A DNA stretch of 64,000 nucleotides from Orobanche coerulescens (GCA_033398695.1 CM065818.1:80348092-80412091); one strand, 5' to 3'. Numbered from the stretch's first letter, positions 21,728 through 33,705 are shown. Translations and numbers: made by a program. The notes: a model not told the origin generated them from the letters alone.

Positions 21728-24700
21728 ATGGCATTCACCGATGAAGAAGTAGCACAACTACGTGACGTTCTTCGTGGCTTGCCGAGCCAGAATCCATGCA
21801 CGGCGAGGACATGACACCATGCATGCACCACGACATGCGGATGAATACAAGACGGCGAACTTAGGAGTTCGTAGGCGGCACCGATCCTGAGGTTTATTTG
21901 GAGTGGGAAAGAAAAATTGAACGAATGTTTGAGTTCAAGGAACTCAATGACGAGGTACGTTGCAAGTACGCGATTCTCAAACTTGGAAAGGGAGCTTCCC
22001 TTTGGTTTGAGCGAATGAAGACGCAAAGAAGTCGTGCCGGAAAAGAGAAGATACGTTCGTGGGATTCCCTAAAAGGGAAACTACGAAAAAGATATGTTCC
22101 GGCTACACACAAGCTAAGTCTGTACCGAAAAATTTCTGACCTCACGCAAGGAAAGCTAATTGTCGAGGAGTACATCGAGGAGTTTGAAAACTTATCCTTG
22201 ATGGGAGAACTTGAAGAAAGCGAAGAATTGCGCATGTCCCGTTTCCTACGAGGTTTGAACAAAAATATTGCTAATTCCGTGGAACTCTACCCCTATTCTG
22301 ACTTCGATACTTTATGCGGACTTTGCATAAAGTTGGAAAATCAAAACAAAACCAAACTCTCTAAACCCGAATTCCCACCTAAATACGGAAATACCAACTT
22401 TGGCGCGAGTTCTAGCTCGTTTCCAAAACCTGTCACCACAAGCCATCCGTTACTACCATTCCAAAACCCCTACCACACCAAAAGAGACGAGCCTATCTAA
22501 AGTCCGATGTTTCAAATGTCAAGGATTTGGACACTATCAAAGTGCTTGTCCGAATCGGAGGATTGTGACGTTACGAGAAGCCCTAGCCGCCCGAGAGGAA
22601 TTATTAGCCGAAGAAGAAAGAGTTGGAGACGTTTTTAACTTAGAAGCTGACGAAGAAGAAGAATGCGAGGCATACGATGCCCCGAACTATGACACGAACC
22701 TTGTCCTCCGCATGTTGCAAACGAAGGCAGCCCCGAGTGACGAAGAACAACGAGACCAAATCTTTCACACGAAGTGTCGTGTCGGAGAGAAATGGTGTAG
22801 CTTGATCATTGACGGTGGAAGTTGTACGAACGTGGCATCGAGCGAGATGGTCTCAAAACTCGGCTTGATCACCACGGCCCATCCTAAGCCGTATGCACTC
22901 CATTGGCTCGATGATGGAAACAAGGTGAAAGTATCAAGGCAAGTGAAGGTCGGACTCACCATGGGTTCGTACGGCGATGACATTACATGCGATGTACTAC
23001 CGATGGACGCATGTCACGTGTTATTAGGAAGACCTTGGTTATTTGATCGGGACGTACTACATCGAGGAGGAGTAATGAGTATGAGGTACGTGAGATAGGT
23101 TAAATAATTGTTCTTAAACCTATGTCACCTCAAGCTATCGGTTCTATGAGTTCGAAAAATGTCGAAGGTCCGAAACTTACGTTGTTTGAAAACGAGAAAG
23201 TCGTCTAACACGCCATTGACGATGGCGAACGTGTTTATTTGATGATGATCAAAGAGGTCGAAATCTTGCCACAAAATCGCAACATGAGGAAGAGATAGAC
23301 GTATTATTACGAGTTTTGGACGTATTTCGAAGACTTGCGGTAGGATTACGACCTATCCGCGGGATTGAACACCAGATTGATCTTATACCAGGAGCTCCAT
23401 TACCGAACAAAGCGGCGTATCGTTGTAATCCCAAAGAAACTAAAGAACTACAACGTCAAATTGATGAACTCATGAATCACGGATATGTCCGAGAAAGTTT
23501 AAGTCCGTGTGCGGTTCCAGTTCTACTCGTACCAAAAAAAGACGGAACATGGCGAATGTGTATTGACAGTAGAGCCGTGAATAACATCACCGTCAAGTAT
23601 CGGTTTCCCATCCCGAGACTAGACGACATTTTGGACGTTTTATATGGCTCGGTTATATTTTCCAATGTTGATTTACGGAGCGGATACCATCAAATCCGCT
23701 TGCGAGAGGGAGACGATTGGAAACGGCTTTTAAAACGAAGAATGGACTTTACGAATGGGTTGTGATGCCTTTCGGCCTCACCAACGCCCGAGCACCTTTA
23801 TGAGGTTGATTAACGAGGTTATTAAAACTTTATTGGGAAAGTTTGTTGTCGTGTACTTAGACGACATTTTGATCTGATCGGTCCGTAGAAGAACATCTCG
23901 AACATTTGCGGTACGTGTTTGAGACGCTAAGGGAACAAAAACTTTATGGAAAACGGGAGAAGTGTACTTTCTTAGTCGAGAGTCTTGTCTTTCTCGGCTA
24001 TGTTGTTTCGAAAGACGGAGTTTGGTCGACCAAGAGAAGATCGCGGCAATCAAGTCGTGGCCGACCCCAAAGACAATCACGGAGGTACGGTCATTTCATG
24101 GCCTCGCTTCGTTTACCGACGATTCATACGGGACTTTAGCACTATATCGGTCCGATCACGGAGTGTCGAAAAAGGAACCTTTGCATGGAGCAAACGGCCC
24201 AAAAGGCTTTTGAAAACTTAAAGGGAAAATTATGTGAAGCGCCGATTTTGACGTTACCCGATTTTTCACAACCGTTTGAGGTAGAATGTGGCCTTAGCGG
24301 AGTTGGAATCGGGCGGTGCTGATTCAAAGAGGCCGTCCCATTGCCTATTTTTCGGAGAAGTTAAGTGGCGCCCGAGTGAATTATTGTACTTACGACAAGG
24401 AGTTCTATGCTATCGTAAGAGCACTCGATCATTGGAGTCATTATCTGCGTTCGAAACATTTCGTGCTGCATTCGGATCACGAGTCGTTGAAATACATCAA
24501 CGGACAGAGTAAGCTAAGCCCGAGACATGCAAAATGGGTGGAATTTTTACAATCTTTTCACTTTTCATCCAAGTACAAAGACGGGAAGAGTAACGTAGTG
24601 GCGGATGCACTATCGAGACGGTATGCCTTACTGTCGATGCTAGATGTTCGTTTGTTGGGGTTCGAGACTTTAAAAGATCACTACAACGACGATTTGGACT

Positions 24701-26052
24701 GGGAAATTTTTAACCGTTGTAAAACGGCCCCGTCTGAGGAATTTGTTTTACAGGATGGCTTTCTCTTCAAGGGGAATAAATTATGTGTGCCGAGACATAC
24801 GATTCGGGAATTCTTTGGTTCGGAGGCGCACGGAGGAGGACTAGCCGCCACTTGGCTCGACCAAGATCGTAGAAGTGCTAAAAGAACATTTCTTTTGGCC
24901 GAAGATGTATGGTGACGTCGGCCTGATCGTGAGCAAATGCGTAACTTGTCATATGATGAAAAGTTCGTTCAAGTCGAGTACATACATGCCGTTGCCAATA
25001 CCGAATTACGACCGTGGGAGGATGTCTCGATGGATTTTATTGTGGCTTTACCTCGTACTCAACGAGGCAAGGACTCGATCATGGTAGTCGTCGACCGTTT
25101 TTGAAAATGGCTCACTTTGTCGCGTGCCACAAACCGATGATGCAAGCAATGTGGCGGACTTGTATTTAGGTAAATAGTTCGTTTACACGGAGTTCCAAAA
25201 ACTATCGTGTCGGATCGAGATTCAAAATTTCTGAGTTACTTCTGGAATACTTTATGGAGGAAAGTCGGTACTAAACTCCTATTCAGTACTTCACATCACC
25301 CGCAAACCGACGGACAGACCGAGGTAACTAATCGAACCTTGGGAGCATTATTACGAGGGTTGGTAAATAAAACTCAGAAAGATTGGGACGTTAAACTTGC
25401 TCATGCTGAATTCGCATACAACCGATCACCCGGTTATGCCACGGCCCATTCACCTTTTGAAGTGGTATACGGATTAAATCCGCACTTGCCATTGGACTTG
25501 ATTCCCTTGCCGAGCAACGAGTTGGTTCACAAAGACGCCGAAGCAAAACTCAAATCAATGGTGAAGTTACATGAAAAGATACGGGAACGGATTAAAGAAG
25601 TAAATGAAATATACAAACGGAAGTCGAACAAAAATAAAAAGGCAAGATTATTTGATGTTGGCGACTTGGTTTGGATACATTTGAGAAAAGAAAGATTCCC
25701 AAGCAAACGGAAGTACAAATTGATGCCGAGAGCCGAGGGTCCGTACAAAATTGTGGAAAAGGTGAACGACAACGCATACAAAGTCGAACTCCCGGGCGAA
25801 TACGGAGTACACGCGACATTCAACGTAGGTGATCTCTCACCTTATCTTGACGACGATGGCATTGCAGAATTGAGGTCAATTCCTTTCAAAGACGAAGGGA
25901 ATGATACGATATCTAATATTCCAGTCGGAGAATCTCCGATAAAAATCGACATCCATGATGATGCAAATTCGCATGGCCATGCATCGTTATACTTAGGAGA
26001 AAATGTTAAACGGATTGGAGTTACGTTGTTAATCGGAATCGGAGTGACGTAA
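21728..26052 (+). pseudogene. gag-pol of CRM-1d, many small frame breaks
   Basis: ATG at 21728. Gag, zinc knuckle (about 22510-22551), protease about 22805-22825, RT YLDD at 23854-23865, RNase H about 24280-24610, integrase about 24800-25330, tail to the stop at 26052 inside the LTR. Breaks cluster in early gag (21780-21880), 23080-23345, 23720-23880, 24025-24310 and 24700-25190. The last 280 codons (25207-26052) are fully open and carry the integrase end and GPY/F-like module. Several lesions replace CAG, CTG or CCGG with other bases rather than being simple point changes. Confidence 0.87.
25888..25901 (+). other. Polypurine tract of CRM-1d
   Basis: AAAGACGAAGGGAA directly before the right LTR. 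Confidence 0.83.
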
Positions 26053-26810
26053 AATTCGACGACGGATCGACCCGAAAGCATGAAGATCGGCCGAAACATG
26101 CTTGAAAGGGACACTTTGTCTTCATATCTTTCACAAAATAAATGAAGATCACCTCCTTCCCCACCATGACACAAACGGCCGAAGCTTGTAGATAGAGTGA
26201 AGACTTTCTTCTTCATGTCACCCTCAAGATATCTTCAACAAATCAACACCAAATCCCCCTAAGTTCGGCCGATTGGAAGTTAGTGCAAGGGAGGATATTT
26301 TGTTCCACTTCATGTCACCATCAAAGATCAAGAGTGCTTCATGTCCCTTTCACCTAATAACACCAAGAGATTTGATATCTCAATCCTTGGATTTTCGGCC
26401 GAAATGATGTTGCTAGGAAGTTCGTTTTTTTAGGTTTGTTGTATTTTAAATGCGGTTGTAAACTACTATATATAGTAGTGTTCGTTGTACTTGTAATTCA
26501 TCGAGAATCATAATAAACTTTGTATTTCCTTTGAAATATACGTTGAACGAGTTCGACAAACCTTAGTTATTGTTTCGACGAGTTTCGAGATTTTAACTTT
26601 GATCAATTCTCAAAAGGTCTTGGGAAGAGATTACCCTTTTATCGAGTTATAGGTCTAGTTCGATAAATACACATCAAACTCCGTACATCTTACTATCTCA
26701 CGGCCGAACACCATCAACTTTCGGCCACCCTTAGCAAAATTCAAGTGATACTTTGATACTTATTAATCTTCCGTTGTGTTTTATACGTATTACTTACGTA
26801 ATTCGTATCA
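25902..26810 (+). repeat. Right LTR of the dimer
   Basis: 909 bp; differs from the middle LTR at only a few sites, mainly around the T-run and CGTACGG near 26430-26450. Followed by the TSD copy GTGTT. Confidence 0.92.
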
Positions 26811-26815
26811 GTGTT

Positions 26816-26960
26816 ATATGACACGGCTGAGACCGAGACTCCACGTCTTATGTTCGTTTTCTCGCCTAAATACGTAGTAGCCCATGCATGGCGTGTAGTA
26901 AGGTCATTTATATCGATCCTTACTTCGTCTTCTTCGTTCATATCAAATGATTCCGTATCA
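26816..26960 (-). repeat. 3' LTR of CRM-2a, proximal part
   Basis: On the minus strand begins TGATACGGAATCATTTG after the PPT and encodes the Pol tail EDEVRIDIND...YLGEK...RRGVSVS. Cut at 26815/26816 by the dimer insertion. Confidence 0.88.
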
Positions 26961-26974
26961 TCTCCTCCTCCTTT
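26961..26974 (-). other. Polypurine tract of CRM-2a
   Basis: AAAGGAGGAGGAGA on the minus strand, directly before the LTR start, inside the pol frame. Confidence 0.85.
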
Positions 26975-29900
26975 GAAAGGAATTGTCCTCAATTCCGAAA
27001 TTCCGTCATCGTCTATGTAAGGCGAGAGGTCCCCAACATTAAAGGTTGCATGAATCCCATAATCTCCCGGGAGTTCTAATTTGTAAGCGTTGTCGTTCAC
27101 TTTCGCGATTACCTTAAATGGTCCCTCCGCTCGCGGCATTAATTTGTTCTTACGTTTACTTGGAAATCGCTCTTTCCTCAAGTGCAACCAAACCAAATCA
27201 CCAACTTCGAACAATCTCGGTCTTCTTTGTTTGTTCGACTTTCGTTTGTAAGCCTCGTTTATTTCCTTGATTCGATTACGTACTTGCTCGTGTAATTTCA
27301 TCATCGATTTCAATTTTGATTCCGCATCCTTGTGCACTAACTCGTCACTTGGCAATGGAATTAGATCTAATGGCATGTACGGGTTTAGTCCGTAAACTAC
27401 TTCGAACGGAGAGTGTGTCGTGGCATGAGTAGGAGAACGATTATAAGCGAACTCCGCATGTGCAAGTTTCAAGTCCCAATCCTTCTGTGTCTTGCTCACA
27501 AGACCACGTAGTAATGTGCCCAACGTTCGATTGGTCACTTCGGTTTGACCGTCCGTTTGTGGATGATGTGACGTGCTAAATAGTAGTTTGGTTCCCACTT
27601 TTCTCCACAAGGTGTTCCAAAAATAACTAAGGAATTTTGAGTCCCGATCCGAAACAATCGTTTTTGGAACTCCATGCAATCGTACGATTTCTCGGAAATA
27701 CAAATCGGCGACGTTACTCGCGTCGTCCGTCTTGTGGCAAGCCACAAAGTGAGCCATCTTTGAAAATCGGTCTACGACAACCATAATAGCATCTCTCCCT
27801 CGTTGAGTACGAGGCAAAGCAACAATAAAATCCATTGAGACATCTTCCCACGGTCTTTCGGAATCGACAAAGGCATGTATGCTCCGGTTTGAATGAACTT
27901 TTAGCAATATGGCATGTCACACACTTATTAATTATGTCGTGTACATTCACTTGCATCTTCGGCCAATGAAAATGCTCTTTAAGGACCTCCAACGTTTTGG
28001 CGAACCAAAATGACCGGCCAAGCCTCCACCGTGAGCTTCCCGAACTAATAATTCCCGAATCGGGTGTTTGGGTAAACATAGGCGATTCCCTTTGAAAAGG
28101 AATCCTTCTTGCAACGTAAACTCTCCAAACGGACCGGATTTACACCGAATGAAAACCTCACCAAAATCCACATCCCCATCATAATACTCCTTCAATGCTT
28201 GAACCCAAGCAACCGAATGTCAAGAGTAGAGAGCAAGGCATACCGTCTAGACAAAGCATCCGCCACAACGTTGCTCTTGCCATCTTTGTACTTCGATGAA
28301 AAGTGGAATGATTGCAAGAATTCCACCCATTTAGCATGTCTCGGACTCAACTTTAGTTGTCCGTTGATATATTTCAAGGACTCATGATCCGAATGTAGGA
28401 TGAAATGTTTCGGCCGAAGGTAATGGCTCCAATGATCAAGAGCTCTCACAATGGCATAGAACTCCTTGTCATAAGTACAATAGTTGAGTCGAGCCCCACC
28501 CAATTTCTCCGAAAAGTATGCAATTGGTCGCCTCCCTTGGACGAGGACCGCCCCAATACCCACTCCACTTGCGTCACATTCTACCTCGAAAGGTTGTGAA
28601 AAGTCGGGTAAAGCCAAGATAGGTGCTTCACACATTTTCGCCTTCAATTTCTCAAACGCCCCTTGGGCAGCTCCGTTCCACACAAACGGTCCTTTTTTTA
28701 AGCATTCAGTTATCGGGCTAGAAATGGTACTAAAGTCTCGTATGAACCTCCGATAAAATGAAGCAAGTCCGTGAAAGGATCGGACTTCCGTGATGGTTTT
28801 GGGCGTAGGCCAAGATTTAATCGCCTCGATCTTGGTTTGATCAACCGACACTCCTTCTTTAGAAACGATGTAGCCAAGAAAGGCTACACTCTCGACTAGA
28901 AACGAACACTTCTCCTTTTTCCTGTGAAGTTTTTGATCCCTAAGGATCTCGAAGACTTTCCTCAAGTGCCCAGTATGCTCTTGCAATGATCGACTATAAA
29001 TCAAGATGTCGTCCAAGTATACGACGACAAATTTTCCCAAAAATGGCTTAAGTACCTCATTCATTAATCGCATGAAAGTACTCGGCGCATTTGTAAGGCC
29101 AAAGGGCATGACGAGCCATTCATATAATCCATGTTTTGTCTTGAAAGCCGTTTTCCATTCGTCTCCTTCCCGCATGCGAATTTGATGATAGCCGCTTCTC
29201 AAATCAACCTTCGAAAAAATCACCGAACCATGCAACTCGTCCAACATATCATCAAGTCTCGGAATTGGGAACCGATATTTGATGGTTATGTTGTTCACGG
29301 CTCTACTATCTATACACATCCGCCATGACCCATCCTTCTTTGGAACAAGTAAAACCGGAACCGCACAAGGGCTCAAACTTTCTCGAACGTACCCGCGGTT
29401 CATTAGCTCCTCGATTTGCTTTTGCAACTCCTTTGTCTCCTCGGGGTTACATCGATAGGCGGCCTTGTTAGGGAGTGATGCACCCGGTACAAGGTCGACT
29501 TGGTGTTCAATCCCACGCAAAGGTGGTAAACCCGGCGGTAAGTCTTCCGGGAAGACATCCGCAAATTCTTGTAGTAAGGTATCGATGTCTCTCTTGCCTT
29601 GCACAACTACGTCAACATCTCGTGTTTCTTTAATCATTAATAAATACACACGCTCACCATCGTCAATAGCGTGTCTTACCTCTTTCTCACTAGCAAACAT
29701 AGTAAGCTTCGGTTTCTCCATTTGATTAGAACTCATCGATCGAATGGCTTTGGTTTGAGCACAATCTTCTTGCCTTTATCCCGTAATTCATATTCGTTAC
29801 TCCTTCCTCGATGTAAAACGTCTCTATCAAATAGCCACGGTCGGCCCAGAAGTATGTCGCATGCATCCATCGGGAGTACATCACATAGTACGTTGTCACC

Positions 29901-31063
29901 ATACGAACCCATAGTTAATCCGACCCGTACTTGTTTCGAAACTTTCACCTTACTCCCATCATCGAGCCAATGTAACGCGTATGGTTTTGGATGAGTAGTA
30001 GTGATGAGTCCGAGCTTTGTCACCATCTCGCTTGAAGCAACATTCGTACAACTTCCTCCATCGATTATCAAACTACACCATTTGTCTTTAATTTGACATT
30101 TGGTGTGGAATATTTGATCTCGTTGCTCCGTGTCCCTCGAAACCGTCTTGACTTGTAAAGTGCGAAGGACTGGACTCGTGTCATAGTCCGGAGCATTGTA
30201 AGCCTCACACTCCTCTTCTTCTTCGGCGTTTACGTCAAACACGTCGCCGAGTCTTTCCTCTTCGTCCTCGGCCAATAATTCTTCCCGGGCCTCAAGAGCC
30301 TCTCTTAGTGTCACCACCCGTTTGTTCGGACATGCATTTTGGTAATGGCCGAATCCTTGACACTTGAAACATCGTACCTTCGCCAAACTAGTTTCTTTGG
30401 GTACGTAGGGAGTCTTAGGTGTCGTGACAGGGACATGACTTGGTGTGGTGCTTTTAGTACCCGAACTCGAACCGGCACTTGGATTCCCGAATTTGGAAGG
30501 AAATTCGGGTCTTGAAAACTTCAATTTATTTTGGGCTTCTATCTTTATGCATAATCCACATAAAGTATCGAAATCTTCATATGGATATAACTCCACCGTG
30601 TTGGCTATGTTTTTATTTAAGCCACGTAAAAAACGGGACATCTTCTGTTCTTCGTTTTCTTCTAGCTCTCCCATCAAGACCAAACTTTCGAACTCTTCAA
30701 TATATTCACCGACACTTAGTTTGCCTTGCATGAAGTCGGCAATCTTCCGGTATAAGGTTAACCGGTGTGATGTTGGCACATACCTCTTACGAAGTTTTCT
30801 TTTTAAAGAGTCCCACGAACGGATTTTTGCTTTTCCCTCCCGAGTTCTTCGCGTCTTTACTCCTTCTTGGTCGTGTATGATTAATTATGGTATTATGTTT
30901 TCATTTCGGGTCGTTGATGTCGTCCGTGAACTTTTCGTCGTGTTCCTTCCGTGCGTTTTTGGAAATCGAGTCGTCGAGCCCTGGTGTTCGAGCACTGGCC
31001 GGACGGTTGCGGGACTGGACGGACGATTGCGGGCACCGGCCGGACGGGTGCGCGAGAGCAGGC

Positions 31064-31510
31064 GTAAGCGCACGCCTTCTGGCCGGAAGGTTCTGCGCGC
31101 TTCGGCAGTGTAAGCGCCGCCTTCTCAGGCTAACGCACGCTTCTCGGGTGTGGGCGAGAGGGTTACGAGATTACGGACTCGGGTAGGATCGGCGGAGTAG
31201 CGCATGCTCTTGTCGGGCCAGCTAACGCTTCTGGTGGCGAGTAGCGCACGCTTCTGGCCGGAAGGTTGCGCGTGCTTAGCCGGCAGTGTAAGCGCACGCT
31301 ATCGGCCGCCTAACGCCTTCTCAGTGCAGACGGTGGAGTCACAGGGTTACGGAATCGGTTAGGCTCGGCGGGTAGCGCACGCGCTCTTGTCGGGACTGCG
31401 TGCGCTTCTGGCCGTGAGTAGCGACGCTATGGCCGGAAAAGCTGCGCCTTCTGGCGAGCGATCTAGTCAGAAGGTCATTGGATTGCGGCACAGGCGATAA
31501 GCGCCGCTCT
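31064..31510 (+). repeat. GC-rich tandem repeat, period about 177 bp, about 2.5 copies
   Basis: Units start at 31064, 31241 and 31417 with GTAAGCGCACGC/GTAGCGCACGC/GTAGCGACGC followed by TTCTGGCCGGAA-like text. Each unit has internal GGGTTACG and GCGCTCTTGTCGGG landmarks at matching places. Confidence 0.65.
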
Positions 31511-31543
31511 TTCGGCGACCTAGCACGCGCTAGTCCGGCCCAG

Positions 31544-31550
31544 TATAAAT
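31544..31550 (+). promoter_or_regulatory. TATA box of the GC-rich LTR fragment
   Basis: TATAAAT follows the GC-rich repeats and precedes a CT-rich leader, the normal order in a plant LTR promoter. Confidence 0.5.
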
Positions 31551-31790
31551 GTGGCTGAGCAGCCTCATTTTCACTCATTTTTCATTTCCTTTCTTTTCGA
31601 CCCGCGGCTGGAGCTTCGGAGGTGACGAAGCCATATTGTTTAACAACAAATCCACGAAGTTCTTAAGTTCATAACATCAATCAATCATCCGTTATCATCC
31701 TTTGATCCAGCGAATCAAGGTAGTCTTCCTTAGAACCCTAATTTCGTGAATTTGGGGGTTTTTGCCTTTTTGTCCGATTCGTTCCGTATT

Positions 31791-31872
31791 GTCTGGCACG
31801 GTCGAGTCGAACTCTTCCGGATAAGCCAAAACCGACTGCCCAGACGACCCGACCGTGTTCCAGGACACGATC
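31791..31872 (+). repeat. 5' LTR of CRM-2b, left remnant
   Basis: Corresponds to about 47610-47700 of the 3' LTR (CGGTCGAGTCGAACTC...GGACACGATC). The first roughly 350 bp of the LTR are missing. Ends with CGATC, the TSD of the inserted non-autonomous element. Confidence 0.7.
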
Positions 31873-33371
31873 TGATACGAATCGGTCAACATCACCAAAT
31901 ACAAAAAAGAAGATTATCCGACCAAGCTTGGTTGAGTCGCAGGCATACATAAAATCCTCATGCAAAATACATGGACAAATTACCAATTCTCGCGCGCACG
32001 ACGACTTCGTAGCAGTTTTAGTATTTTGCCCATAACTTTCTCGTCCGAAATCCGATTCAGGTGATTCAAGTGGCCATGGAAAGCTAAGAAAGAGATATAC
32101 AAATCTTATGAAGACCATAGGACCAAATTCGGACCCATTGGATCCCAGAAATGACAAAACCGACAGCATCATATTTGGTCCAAGATCATGAAGATTTTTG
32201 TCTCTTCTAGTTTCAAGACTTGATACGATATCTAATATTCCAATCGAAGAAGCTCCAATAAAAATCGACGTCCACGACAATACGCATGGCCATGCATCAT
32301 TATACTTGGGAGAAAAGAATACGCGGATTGGAGTTACGTTGTTAATCGGAATCGGAGTAACGTAAAATTCGACGACGGAATCGGTCCGAAAGCATGAAAA
32401 ATCGGCCATATCATGCTTGAAAGGGACCTCACTTGACTTCATATCTTGGACAAGATAATGAAGATATTCTTTTCTTCCCCACCTCACTAAAAACGGTCCA
32501 TGCCAAGATTTGAAGAAGACTTCCATCCTTCATGTCATTGTCCCTCATGTCATTATCACCTACATAATTCCAAAGAAGATGATATCATAATCTACACCAA
32601 ATCCTCCTAACAATCCTTGATGAAGCTCGGCCGAAGTGAAGAAATGGAAGGAAGGATATTTGGTTTTTCTTCATGTCCCCATCACTTAATAAGTCCAAGA
32701 TGTCTTCATCAACAAAAATCCTCACTTAATAAGTCCAAGATGTCTTCATCAACAAAAATCCAAGATGCTTGGTATCTACTTGGAGACTTTCGGCCGAGAT
32801 GGAAGTTGCTAGGAAGTTTCGTTTTCTCGTTTTGTTGTATTTTTCTTTCGGTTGGAAACTACTATATATAGTAGTACTTGTAACATTTGTAAATATCTTG
32901 AAGCTGAAAGTAAAAAAAACCTTGTATTTCTTTGAAATATACGTTGAACGAGTTCAACAAAACCTTGGTTATTATTTCGACGCGTCTCGAGATTTTAACT
33001 TGATCAATTCTCAATAGGTCTTGGGAAGAGATTACTTTTATCGAGTTATAGGTCTAGTTCGATAAAACACATCCAAATCCGTATACACTACTACCTCACG
33101 GCCGAAATCCATTTAAGTTCGGCCACCCCTTGTATTTTCGAGTGACACTTTGATAATCGTCAAGACATAATAATCTTCCGTTGTATTTCATACGCATTAA
33201 ATCGTAATTCGTATCATCTTCTTGTTCGATATTTTTTTTATTGTTATATCCGATATTATTCACATACAAAATACATCCGAAAAACTCCATATTCGTAAAA
33301 GCCTTCCGCTATCATACACTTACATATACTCCGACCGATACGTATCCGCTTCTCCCGGATAATTCGTATCA
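31873..33371 (+). repeat. 5' mosaic LTR of noaCRM-1
   Basis: Three blocks: 31873-32220, starting TGATACGAATCGGTCAAC; 32221-33216, a full-length family-1 type LTR (TGATACGATATC to CGTAATTCGTATCA); and 33217-33371, a tail from TCTTCTTGTTCG to ATAATTCGTATCA. A 40-bp direct repeat lies at 32683-32762. The 3' LTR has the same three blocks. Confidence 0.85.
32683..32762 (+). repeat. Tandem duplication of 40 bp in mosaic LTR
   Basis: Two adjacent copies starting CACTTAATAAGTCCAAGATG. Also present at 35866-35945 in the 3' LTR, so it predates the last transposition. Confidence 0.85.
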
Positions 33372-33375
33372 TAAG

Positions 33376-33407
33376 TGGTATCGGAGCCCAAGGTCATCTC
33401 CTTGGGC
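33376..33407 (+). other. PBS of noaCRM-1 with perfect 8-bp hairpin
   Basis: TGGTATCGGAGCCC (33376-33389) overlaps the stem GCCCAAGG (33386-33393), loop TCATCT, CCTTGGGC (33400-33407). The second non-autonomous element has the same stem at 50749-50770. Confidence 0.85.
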
Positions 33408-33705
33408 GATCAACTATATTCACCGAATTTTTTTTTTTGTTGAAACCTTCTTGGGTTGTTCTTCACGGTTAGAAGAATTTTCGCATAACATTGGCAGATT
33501 AGCGCAGTCGGAAGAAAACAAAGTTTCCCGTGGATTCGACCGTTGGATCATCACGAAATTTTGACAAAGGTAAGCCAACTCATTGAACTACAGTCTGAAC
33601 GGTGGAGATCAGATTATTTGATCATCTTCTTGGTTCATTCTTCACGGATTTCTTGGAAAATTTTCTGTCCGATTTCTTGTCAAGAACTATCTCTTGATTC
33701 TTGTT

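Larger units (their letters stand above)
16811..26810 (+). mobile_element. CRM-1c/1d: tandem dimer of family-1 elements in the CRM-2a LTR
   Basis: Structure: LTR fragment (16811-17038), body c, full LTR (20769-21676), body d, full LTR (25902-26810). GTGTT occurs on both outer edges (16806-16810, 26811-26815), so one target duplication brackets the whole dimer and the middle LTR has none. The left LTR and the start of body c are fused by a deletion. Both bodies share private variants (for example GACGTATT in the region upstream of RT and PVGESPIK in the tail), which points to duplication by unequal exchange after a single insertion. Confidence 0.85.
15806..30870 (-). mobile_element. CRM-2a: family-2 CRM-like element, reverse strand, gag end and 5' LTR lost
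   Basis: Reverse-oriented element: 3' LTR (15806-16810 and 26816-26960, about 1150 bp), PPT, pol and most of gag, breaking off at about 30870 within the Gag domain. The 3' LTR is split by the CRM-1c/1d tandem, with target duplication GTGTT. The LTR is a different family from CRM-1 (start TGATACGGAATCATTTG) but has the same ends and U5-type hairpin. The 5' part is replaced by an unrelated GC-rich LTR fragment. Confidence 0.88.
26816..30870 (-). pseudogene. gag-pol of CRM-2a, reverse strand, gag start missing
   Basis: Read right to left: Gag domain from about 30870 (first about 110 residues absent), zinc knuckle about 30330-30372, protease IIDGGSC about 30050-30070, RT YLDD at 29008-29019, RNase H about 28240-28580, integrase about 27540-28080, GPY/F-like tail, Pol end within the LTR. 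Very few breaks: near 29735 (gag-pro to RT), near 28195, and around 27890-28010 in the integrase zinc region. The piece from 29736 to 28192 is open for 514 codons and the last 388 codons are also open. Apart from its missing start this is one of the better preserved copies. Confidence 0.9.
30871..31790 (+). mobile_element. Fragment of a GC-rich, Tekay-like LTR
   Basis: Begins abruptly inside the gag of CRM-2a and ends around 31790, where the family-2 LTR of CRM-2b takes over; both borders are approximate. GC-rich repeats (31064-31510) are followed by a TATA box and a CT-rich leader with TAGAACCCTAATTTCG, the usual U3-R-U5 order of a plus-strand LTR. No ORF of note and no TSD found. Confidence 0.5.
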
